Shown here in pieces: positions 42,156 through 49,402 of a stretch of 53,986 nt of DNA. The first letter of the stretch is position 1. The number at the start of each line of letters is the position of its first letter. Where the stretch lies: contig NZ_WPZL01000027.1 in assembly GCF_013031245.1 (NCBI RefSeq), forward strand, positions 1 to 53,986, written 5' to 3'. This stretch comes from Ruegeria lacuscaerulensis. GTDB taxonomy: Bacteria; Pseudomonadota; Alphaproteobacteria; Rhodobacterales; Rhodobacteraceae. A program made the translations under genes and the position numbers. Under the pieces are notes generated by a model. The model made no database searches, was not told the origin of the DNA, and worked only from the letters and a program-made list of their open reading frames with translations.

Positions 42156-43112
42156 ATGCTGACGACCCTGACTTCGATCCTGCCAATCTTTCTGATCATT
42201 GCCTTGGGCCTGGCCCTGCGCAAGGGCGGCATTCCCAGTACCGATTTCTGGAACCTGAATGACAAGCTGGTCTACTGGGTGCTTATGCCCTGCCTGCTGT
42301 TCACCAAGATTTCTCTGGCGCCGGTCGAGGCCACGTCACTGGGGCTGTATTCGATCACCATTCTGGGTGGGTTCATCGCCACTTTGCTTTTTGGCCTGAT
42401 CGCACCCCGGTTGGCGGGTTATCCGGCGCCTCAGGCCACTTCGATACTGCAAGGGTGTGCCCGGCATAACTCGTTCATCGGGTTGGCGATGGCGGGCAAT
42501 TTGTTTGGGCAGCAGGGGTTCGATATCGCTATTCTGGCCACCGCCATGTTGGTGCCGGTTACAAATATCGCAATGGTGGTTTTGATGGTCAGCGCGCTTC
42601 AGAAACGCGGAACGGGGTACCTGCCGATGGCCATTCTGCGCGAACTGGCGCGCAACCCCTATGTGATCGCAATCCTGTTGGCAATTCTGGCCAATCGTAT
42701 TGTAGGTGACCGGATCCCAGTAGTTCACGAGATATCCGATGTTCTGGGTGCGGGCGCTTTGCCGATTACCCTGCTGGCAGTGGGGGCCAATCTGCGGGTG
42801 CGGGCGATGACGGCCCGGGTATGGCCGATACTGCTGTCCTTTTTGGGCAAGATGATGGTGTTTCCGCTGGCTGCTCTGGCCATCGGTCTGCTCATAGGTC
42901 TCCCGCAGAATGTCCTGCAGATCGCCATTGTCTATTCGGTGGTGCCAACTGGTGTATCGTCGTACACGCTGGCGAAACAGCTTGGCGGGGACGCCCCGCT
43001 AATGGCGGCGATCGTCACGATCCAAACTCTGGTCTCGGCAATCACCATCCCCGTCTCTTTGGCGCTGCTGCTGCCATTGACCGGGGCGGCCATTGCCGGT
43101 GGTGTTAGCTAG
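42156..43112 (+). CDS. AEC-family transporter (auxin-efflux-carrier/malonate type)
   Basis: A 318 aa membrane protein with about ten predicted segments in two five-helix repeats. Typical AEC features are LPIFLIIALGLALRK at the N-terminus, the crossover region QGCARHNSFIGLAMAG and the later VPTGVSSYTLAKQLGGD. Members export organic acids or auxin-like anions by a secondary mechanism. Here it could export a product of amine oxidation or take up a co-substrate. It is the last gene before the insertion-sequence region. Confidence 0.9.
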   Translation: MLTTLTSILPIFLIIALGLALRKGGIPSTDFWNLNDKLVYWVLMPCLLFTKISLAPVEATSLGLYSITILGGFIATLLFGLIAPRLAGYPAPQATSILQGCARHNSFIGLAMAGNLFGQQGFDIAILATAMLVPVTNIAMVVLMVSALQKRGTGYLPMAILRELARNPYVIAILLAILANRIVGDRIPVVHEISDVLGAGALPITLLAVGANLRVRAMTARVWPILLSFLGKMMVFPLAALAIGLLIGLPQNVLQIAIVYSVVPTGVSSYTLAKQLGGDAPLMAAIVTIQTLVSAITIPVSLALLLPLTGAAIAGGVS

Positions 43113-43234
43113 ACTTCAAAGGGATCTGATGCCTGTCAAGTACCAGGTTTTCATGGGGTTCTGAAGGTGTAGACGTCCCCGCTGGCCTCTCTGTGCCATT
43201 GTGGGTTTTCAAACAGTCCGGTTTGGAGGCGTCT

Positions 43235-43733
43235 AAGCAATTGCCGAAGAAGCCATCCGCAGGATTGCAAAGTTCTATGCCGTAGAAAAAGTGGCACGGC
43301 GCAAACCCCCGAAAAGCGTGCCGCCTTGCGACAGGATAAGGCCAAACCAGTCTTTGATGAACTCGAACAAGGGCTGCACGATCAATTGCCCCGAATATCC
43401 GGCAAGTTGCCGCTGGCGAAGGCGATCCGCTATGCTTTGGGACGCTTGCCGAAAGCCCGCGCATACCTGGATCATGGTTACTTGGAACTGGACAACAACT
43501 CGGCCGAGCGTGCTGTCAAACCCGTCGCCATCGGGAGAAAGAACTGGATGTTTGCTGGATCCGAAGGTGGCGGAAAAGCCATGGCCATCGCATTCACCCT
43601 GATCGAAACCGCCAAACTCAATGGCGTCGACCCAAAAGCCTGGCTCAGTTGGGCCTTAGAGCGCATCTCAGATCACAAGATCACCCGCCTCTGTGAACTC
43701 ATGCCTTGGAATTACACCACGCAAGCTGTGTAA
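43235..43733 (+). mobile_element. IS66-family transposase C-terminal remnant, frameshifted
   Basis: The C-terminal part of an IS66 DDE transposase. IAEEAIRRIAKFYAVEKVARR (43235-43300) and LRQDKAKPVFDELEQGLHDQ (43327 onward) lie in two different plus frames, so a frameshift separates them near 43310. The rest, with YLELDNNSAERAVKPVAIGR, WMFAGSEGGG and ERISDHKITRLCELMPWN, runs to a normal stop. At least two-thirds of the transposase and both accessory ORFs are missing, so the element is dead. Confidence 0.85.
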
Positions 43734-43799
43734 AAGAGGCCAAACAATCACAATAGACCGGGCTTACCGACCGGCATCTTCAAACTGAGGAAAATACTG

Positions 43800-44330
43800 G
43801 TGTATATCTATGACGAAGAAGCGTCCGCGGTGAATAAAGCGGCCATTGCACGTAACACGGAAACAGGTTCGTCTGTACTCTCTCTCAACCGCATGGAAGG
43901 GCGACAAGGAGATGCGATGTTTTATTCCCGCTATGAGGGCCCTGATGGTGTGTTTGAATTCGCGACGCACAAAGAGGGCGGGGATCGTCAGGTAAAAGCA
44001 ATTCTTCCCGACCCTGTCTTTTTGGGAGATATCTCCGCGGAAGAACGGCGTGAGCTGAGGAAAAAGCAGTGGGCCCTGCGAGATGAACTGAATATCCTTC
44101 ACAAAGAAATCGTTAATATTCATCGAGAAATGCCACTTTCTATGGTTCTGGCTGAAGACCTGATGCGGCTTGTTTGGACCTCAAGCAGTCATGGGGGCGA
44201 ACGCACGGATTGTTATATTACAGTTGGCTTTCTGAACGGGAACCCGATGGCGCCCCGTGGACAGGAAACCCCCTACCTCAAGCTGGATCAGTATGCCGCT
44301 TTTAGCGTCGGTATAAATGGAAAGTGGTGA
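43800..44330 (+). CDS. Hypothetical accessory protein
   Basis: A 176 aa soluble protein starting at GTG 43800 behind GAGGA; I do not recognise the family. It has no signal peptide or membrane segment. A charged helix at about 80-105 (ISAEERRELRKKQWALRDEL) may be a coiled coil, followed by REMPLSMVLAEDLMRLVW and a C-terminal beta-rich part. Its single intact frame between three broken transposase fragments suggests it arrived with mobile DNA. It could also be the surviving part of a larger protein. Confidence 0.5.
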   Translation: MYIYDEEASAVNKAAIARNTETGSSVLSLNRMEGRQGDAMFYSRYEGPDGVFEFATHKEGGDRQVKAILPDPVFLGDISAEERRELRKKQWALRDELNILHKEIVNIHREMPLSMVLAEDLMRLVWTSSSHGGERTDCYITVGFLNGNPMAPRGQETPYLKLDQYAAFSVGINGKW

Positions 44331-44366
44331 ATTGAGTTCAAACCCAACGCTTGATCGATATCTTAG

Positions 44367-44515
44367 TGAACCAGCCCCTGTTTCAGCGGACACCTAAACG
44401 GTTTCAGATTAGTCCTGATGAACTCGCGGGGCGAGCGTCATTTCAGGCTGCTTAGTGGTTGGTTGTTGTTATATTCTTCCATCCAGTCTCCTATCGTTGA
44501 CTGCACGGTTTCGGC
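44367..44515 (-). mobile_element. IS3-family transposase 3' end remnant with terminal repeat
   Basis: On the minus strand the sequence encodes GDWMEEYNNNQPLSSLK, a stop, then SPREFIRTN, which is the C-terminal signature of IS3-group transposases. It ends in a sequence resembling an IS end (CCCCTGTTTCAGCGGACA at 44375-44392). Only about 150 bp remain. The break lies where the IS6-type sequence begins, so one element was probably inserted into or recombined with the other. Confidence 0.65.
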
Positions 44516-45192
44516 ATCCGGCGGCGTGCTCACAGGGCGATCACGAAGGATGCGATCCTGTTCTCGGTCCTCTTCTATGCTCGATACGGCGTGTCGTACC
44601 GTGACCTTGAAGAAATCATGTCCGAGCGTGGCGTTGCGGTAGATCACACGACGCTGAACCGTTGGGTCACACGATATTCAGGCGCAATCGCCGACGCAGC
44701 GCGCAGACGGAAGGGATTGTGTGACCGTTCCTGGCTTATAGATGAGACTTACGTAAAAGTGAAAGGCGCGTGGGTCTATCTCTGCCGAGCCGCCGACAAA
44801 CACGGCAAGACACATGGTTTCATGATTTCACGACGTCGGAACAAACCTGCCGCGACGAAATTCATTGCTCGAATGCTGGAATGGTCTTCCTCGAAAGTTC
44901 GTCATCGACAAGAGCGGTGCGAACATCGCTGGCATCAAAACAATCAACAAGATTCTGAAAGGCTTTGGCTGCCCGATCCCGATTGAGATGGTGAGACGCA
45001 AGTACCTTAACAACATCATGGAACAGGACCATCGATTCATCAAGAGACGCATTCGGCTAATGCTGGGATTCAAGGCATTCGCTTCAGCAGCGGCAACACT
45101 CGACGAAATCGAAGTGGCACATTTGAACTGCAACAACCAAACAACGCCCGGACATTGTTCCGTTTCATCTATTCGCCGAGGTGGCAATCTGA
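44500..45192 (+). mobile_element. IS6-family transposase remnant, multiple frameshifts
   Basis: The DDE transposase of the IS6 (IS26-like) family is in pieces. HRAITKDAILFSVLFYARYG and VSYRDLEEIMSERGVAVDHT lead into WLIDETYVKVKG and YLCRAADKHGKT in one frame to about 44870. KFVIDKSGANIAGIKTINKI and YLNNIMEQDHRFIKRRIR follow in a second frame. The terminal PFHLFAEVAI is in a third frame before a stop at 45190-45192. The first DDE Asp (DET) is present but the element cannot be active. A second IS6 remnant lies at 49145-49344. Confidence 0.85.
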
Positions 45193-45488
45193 ATCTGAAG
45201 CGATCACAAAACCATTTGTCCGACCCAATACTTTGCAACGTAATCATATGTCGCCGGTAAACAAATCTGTTCAACCTCATTCAAACACGCAGTCCCATCG
45301 GTGAGCCATTGCAAACAGAGGGATCTCTCCGTGAAGAACTGGCGCGAATCCATCGAGGCATAGGTGCTTATTCGGCTTTCTTTAACGCTGCCTTGAGCTA
45401 CATCCAATTACATCCAACATATTTGTAATGCCGAGTTCAATATTGGCAGGTGGGACAGCGTAACTGGAGAAGCAGGCGCAAAATTTCC
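45193..45488. other. Short gene-free stretch upstream of the LuxR gene
   Basis: About 300 bp after the IS6 remnant. A 67-codon minus-strand frame at 45204-45407 has no recognisable features and is not called. The segment must carry the LuxR-type regulator promoter; I see no convincing -35/-10 pair. Confidence 0.4.
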
Positions 45489-46580
45489 ATGGAGATTTTG
45501 TCATTGGATATCTCCCGGCTTTACGCCGGTCTCAACGGGAAGGGCGATCTGTCGCCCTTGTTGGAAACGGTCTGCCAAGAATTCGGCGGATCCACGGCTA
45601 TGCTGGAAATTGGTCTCGCTGACGGTCAGAAAACCCTGCTGAACCATTGCCCGCACTGGCCGTGTACGGACCAGTCAGGCACCGGCATGACTGGTCCTCG
45701 GCCTACCGTAGGAGAATTGCGTCGTCTGGTGGCACTCAAGCCCGGCATGGTCCTATCCGGGCAGGAAATGGCTGAAATTCTTCGGATCACAAGGTTCTCA
45801 ATCCGGATTCGGGAGGCTGCCCTGCGCAAACGTGCAATCCTTGGAGTCACGGCACGATGCGGCATGTGCGCCGAAGTCGTGGTTGTATGGGCCAGAAACT
45901 TTACGCGCGAGTACAACGATTGCGATGGTCGACATCTCAAATCCATCCTTCTGCATCTAGACAAGATTCGCGAGCTTGGCCTCAGTATTGGCGAATATCG
46001 GCAGGAACGGCGCGCGTTGTCCACGGTCCTCAATCACATTTCCTCTGGCTGCCTGCTGGTCAATGAACACTGCTATCTTCGCTTTATGAATGCTGCGGCA
46101 GGACGTGCAATTGCCGGGAGTAGGGTTCTGCGTGTTGGTTCCAAAAGACTGGGTGGTCATACGTATGCGACCTCGAGATTGCTGTGGAGCCGGGTGTTGG
46201 GCATCGCGAGAGGACCGATAGACAAGACGGAAATCCTATCTCTTTGCGGGCCGCAAGACATCGTGCCGACAGTGCTCCGGCTGGTTCACGTGGTGCCTGT
46301 AACCAACCGTCCAGAGCAGCGCGTAGCCATCATCATTCCGGGTGGGCGGTCTGTTCAGGATGATCTTCTTTCGGAAGTTGGGCGCGTTTACGGTCTGACG
46401 CCGGCAGAGACACGTTTGCTGGATGCTATAGCAAGAGAGGAAACCCTTTCGGGCGCGGGTCGGCGTATCGGCGTTGGTGCCAACACCGCCCACACCCATT
46501 TGCAGCATCTTTACACCAAGCTCGATGTGCACAGCCATGCATGCCTGGTGCGCTTCCTGTCTTCTCGCGGGATTATCTGA
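45489..46580 (+). CDS. LuxR-type HTH transcriptional regulator
   Basis: About 363 aa. A LuxR/GerE helix-turn-helix occupies the C-terminal 60 residues (YGLTPAETRLLDAIAREETL, then GVGANTAHTHLQHLYTKLDV). The roughly 300-residue N-terminal part is an uncharacterised sensor, with a PAS-like stretch VLNHISSGCLLVNEHCYLRF in its middle. I chose ATG 45489 (MEILSLDISRLYAGL); the open frame extends 13 codons further. It is followed 165 bp later by the formamidase gene on the same strand and is the likely regulator of that cassette. Confidence 0.88.
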   Translation: MEILSLDISRLYAGLNGKGDLSPLLETVCQEFGGSTAMLEIGLADGQKTLLNHCPHWPCTDQSGTGMTGPRPTVGELRRLVALKPGMVLSGQEMAEILRITRFSIRIREAALRKRAILGVTARCGMCAEVVVVWARNFTREYNDCDGRHLKSILLHLDKIRELGLSIGEYRQERRALSTVLNHISSGCLLVNEHCYLRFMNAAAGRAIAGSRVLRVGSKRLGGHTYATSRLLWSRVLGIARGPIDKTEILSLCGPQDIVPTVLRLVHVVPVTNRPEQRVAIIIPGGRSVQDDLLSEVGRVYGLTPAETRLLDAIAREETLSGAGRRIGVGANTAHTHLQHLYTKLDVHSHACLVRFLSSRGII

Positions 46581-46745
46581 GGCATGCACCTCACCTGACG
46601 GGGTGATGCGCGGTACAAATTCAACCGCTACATATTGCGCCATAGCCGCCTTGTGCGTGACCGGAACCTGCGAATTTCCGCCGGATGCCGTCGCGATGGC
46701 GGCATCCACAATTACACCTCATCGTGAGCTCTGGAGGAAAAACCG

Positions 46746-47969
46746 ATGCACACCGCATTCCATGTCGAATTCGATAAATGGCCGGAGGAGCAATCAGTCA
46801 AAACGCACAACCGCTGGCATCCGGACATCCCCATGGTCGAAACCTTCAAACCCGGTGCGGAATTCCGGGTGGAATGCTACGACTGGACCGGCGGCCAGAT
46901 CAAGAACGACGACAGCGCCAACGACGTGCGCGATGTCGACCTGACCAAGGTGCATTATCTGAGTGGCCCGTTCGGGGTCGAAGGCGCCGAGCCAGGAGAC
47001 CTCATGGTCGTCGATCTGCTCGATGTGGGATATCTGCCGGAATCCCAATGGGGGTTCACCGGCATATTCGCGCGAGACAACGGGGGCGGATTTCTGACGG
47101 AACACTATCCCGATGCCCGCAAGGCTTGCTGGGATTTCCATGGAATCTATACGACCTCGCGCCACGTGCCAAACGTCCGCTGGGCAGGGATCGTCCATCC
47201 GGGTCTGATCGGTTGCCTGCCTGACGAGAAATTGCTTAAGGCCGCGAACGACCGAGAAGCCAAGCTGCTATCGACAGACCCTGACCGTGTTCCGCCGCTG
47301 CTGGCACCACCCCACGCGGATACCGCGCTAATGGGGCAGTTGGAGGCGGGTAAGGCTGCGAAGGCAGCCGCCGAGGCTTGGCGCACAGTCCCGCCGCGCG
47401 AACACGGCGGCAATTGCGACATAAAAAACCTTTCACGCGGCTCGCGGATCTACTTCCCGGTCTATGTACCGGGCGGCGGCCTGTCGATGGGGGACATCCA
47501 CTGGTCGCAGGGTGATGGCGAGATCACTTTCTGTGGTGCGATCGAGATGGCAGGATACCTCGACATCGGAGTCGATCTGATCAAGGGCGGTATGGAAAAA
47601 TACGGGGTTATCAATCCGATCTTCCGGCCCAGCCCTATCGAACCGCATTTCGCGGAGTATCTGGTTTTTGAGGGCATCTCTGTCGACGAGACAACGGGCG
47701 AACAGTTCTATCTGGATGCCCATGTGGCTTATCGCCGGGCGTGCCTCAACGCCATCGAGTATCTCAAGAAATTCGGCTATAGCGGCGAGCAGGCCTACGT
47801 CATACTCGGAACCGCGCCGGTTGAAGGACGTATCAGCGGAATCGTCGACATTCCGAACGCCTGCTGTACCCTCGCTATCCCAACCGAAATCTTTGACTTC
47901 GACATCCGACCGTCGGCGCAGGGACCGACGAAGATCGAGAATACGGTGTCGGTTGCCCAAGCCAGCTGA
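46746..47969 (+). CDS. fmdA: Formamidase/acetamidase (FmdA/AmdA family)
   Basis: A 407 aa cytoplasmic amidohydrolase giving ammonia and formate from formamide (or acetate from acetamide). It shows the family blocks IVHPGLIGCLP, PPREHGGNCDIKNLSRGSRI, FPVYVPGGGLSMGDIHWSQ and GDGEITFCGAIEM. The length equals characterised FmdA. The position usually written NHD is NCD here. A GGAGG ribosome site precedes ATG 46746. It is followed by an AmiS/UreI channel and an FmdB gene, the standard short-chain amide set. Confidence 0.95.
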   Translation: MHTAFHVEFDKWPEEQSVKTHNRWHPDIPMVETFKPGAEFRVECYDWTGGQIKNDDSANDVRDVDLTKVHYLSGPFGVEGAEPGDLMVVDLLDVGYLPESQWGFTGIFARDNGGGFLTEHYPDARKACWDFHGIYTTSRHVPNVRWAGIVHPGLIGCLPDEKLLKAANDREAKLLSTDPDRVPPLLAPPHADTALMGQLEAGKAAKAAAEAWRTVPPREHGGNCDIKNLSRGSRIYFPVYVPGGGLSMGDIHWSQGDGEITFCGAIEMAGYLDIGVDLIKGGMEKYGVINPIFRPSPIEPHFAEYLVFEGISVDETTGEQFYLDAHVAYRRACLNAIEYLKKFGYSGEQAYVILGTAPVEGRISGIVDIPNACCTLAIPTEIFDFDIRPSAQGPTKIENTVSVAQAS

Positions 47970-48076
47970 CGCCCCGACCATTCACCAGTGCCGCCCACGG
48001 TCAAAAACGACTTTTGCCGTCCGGGGTCGCACAACGTTAAAGCGGACGACCGTATCCGCGGACAACGGAGGGTTAC

Positions 48077-48622
48077 ATGCTTCTGGGATTGGCGCTTCTT
48101 TATGTCGGCGCGGTACTGTTCCTGAACGGGCTTTGGCTGATGGGCCGGATTCAGGATCAGGAAATTGCCATCATCAATGTCTTTAGCGGCGGCATAACGC
48201 TATTGGTCGCACTCTATTCGGCCTTTGGTCCGGGGGCCGATGCCGCCTCGATCAAAGCGGCCGCACTGACATTGCTCTTCAGCTTCACCTATCTTTGGGT
48301 GGCCTTCAATCGCTACAGCCAGGCCGACGGGCGCGGCCTTGGCTGGTTTTCACTGTTCGTTGCAATCACTGCGGTGCCGGTGTGCCTGCAGACATTTGCA
48401 GCGGCGAGCACCCTTTGGGATTTCTGGTTCGCGCTGAGTTGGGGCGCCTGGGCTGTGCTTTGGTTCATGTTCTTCCTGCTCCTCGTGCGGGAGGCGAAGA
48501 TTGCCCGGGTAACCGGAATGGTTGCGATTGCAGAAGGGATTCTGACAGGCTGGCTTCCCGGCTTCCTGCTGCTTAGCGGATTGATCGGCGCGGCCCCTCC
48601 TGCAGCAGTCGGAGCGGGGTGA
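48077..48622 (+). CDS. AmiS/UreI-family amide/urea channel
   Basis: A 181 aa membrane protein with six predicted helices, as in the proton-gated urea channel UreI and the aliphatic amide channel AmiS. Typical features are LYVGAVLFLNGLWLMG at the N-terminus and FAFSY-like FSFTYLWVAFNRYSQADGRG in the middle. It would let formamide or urea enter. GGAGGG precedes ATG 48077, 107 bp after fmdA, probably in the same transcript. Confidence 0.92.
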   Translation: MLLGLALLYVGAVLFLNGLWLMGRIQDQEIAIINVFSGGITLLVALYSAFGPGADAASIKAAALTLLFSFTYLWVAFNRYSQADGRGLGWFSLFVAITAVPVCLQTFAAASTLWDFWFALSWGAWAVLWFMFFLLLVREAKIARVTGMVAIAEGILTGWLPGFLLLSGLIGAAPPAAVGAG

Positions 48623-48735
48623 TACGAATCCGGTTTCACGTTCGGAACTTAAAAATGCGCGACCGAGTATCTTAGTTTTCCACCCAAAGGTTAATAGGCA
48701 CCGAAGAGGAAGTCCCCGATACAAAGGAGGTAAAA

Positions 48736-49101
48736 ATGCCCCTATACGACTACAATTGCGGCACTTGCGGTCCCTTTCAGGGTTACGCTTCTATGAGCCG
48801 CTACAGGCATCCTGCAAGTTGCCCAATTTGTGGTTCAAAAAGCGCGCGGAAGATATCGCTGCCTTTCGTTGCCAGACTGGCCCCGGCGGTTGTCGGTGCC
48901 AATTTGCGCAATGAGAAAGCAGCAGAAAAGCCAATGGTTATGAACCGCTGTCAGTTCGAAAAAACCGGCCGTCATCTGCATGATGTGCAGCAGTCACAGG
49001 ATCATCATGTGCCGGATACCCGTCAACAAACCTTCCATCGCCTAGAGCCAGGTCTTCGGTCCCATATCGCGCCGGAGCGCCCATGGTTGCTCGGCCACTA
49101 A
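48736..49101 (+). CDS. fmdB: FmdB-family zinc-ribbon protein with odd C-terminus
   Basis: A 121 aa protein. The N-terminus is a clear FmdB zinc ribbon with Cys8, Cys11, Cys29 and Cys32 (MPLYDYNCGTCG, SCPICGSKSARK). AAGGAGG precedes ATG 48736. FmdB is thought to be a regulator or accessory factor of formamidase. From about residue 72 the tail (FEKTGRHLHDVQQSQDHHVP) is unlike the usual short His/Gly/Cys-rich FmdB end. It runs up to the IS6 remnant, so the 3' end may have been replaced by foreign DNA. Confidence 0.82.
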   Translation: MPLYDYNCGTCGPFQGYASMSRYRHPASCPICGSKSARKISLPFVARLAPAVVGANLRNEKAAEKPMVMNRCQFEKTGRHLHDVQQSQDHHVPDTRQQTFHRLEPGLRSHIAPERPWLLGH

Positions 49102-49144
49102 CGTCGGGCCTGATACGATGGCTACTCGATAACAAAAAGAAATA

Positions 49145-49344
49145 GTGAGGCAGAAAAAATTGAACAATATCGTCGAGCAGGACCACCCTTTCACCAAGCG
49201 GCGCACTCGACCTATGCTGGGGTCCAAAGCCTTCGCTTCAGCGGCGGTAACGCTTGAGGGAACCAAGGTGACGCACATGATCCGCAACGGTCAGTTCACG
49301 CCTGGATTTGTCTGCTTCAGCAGTTCGCCCGATTGGCGGGATAA
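49145..49344 (+). mobile_element. IS6-family transposase C-terminal remnant (second)
   Basis: The sequence encodes LNNIVEQDHPFTKRRTRPML, GSKAFASAAVTLEG and NGQFTPGF, the C-terminal IS6 signature. A frameshift near 49305 moves the last block, LLQQFARLAG, to another frame ending in TAA 49342-49344. A TTCGCAACA sequence at 49383-49391 resembles the IS26-type terminal repeat (TTTGCAACA). With the remnant at 44500-45192, in the same orientation, it brackets the formamide cassette. Confidence 0.8.
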
Positions 49345-49402
49345 TCAGCCCGCCGGCGCCAACAATGCCACTTGCAATGAAATTCGCAACACAACCTCAC
49401 GA

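Noticed and set aside
45204..45407. Possible 67 aa minus-strand protein
   Set aside because: No motif, no ribosome site, and overlaps the end of an IS6 remnant.
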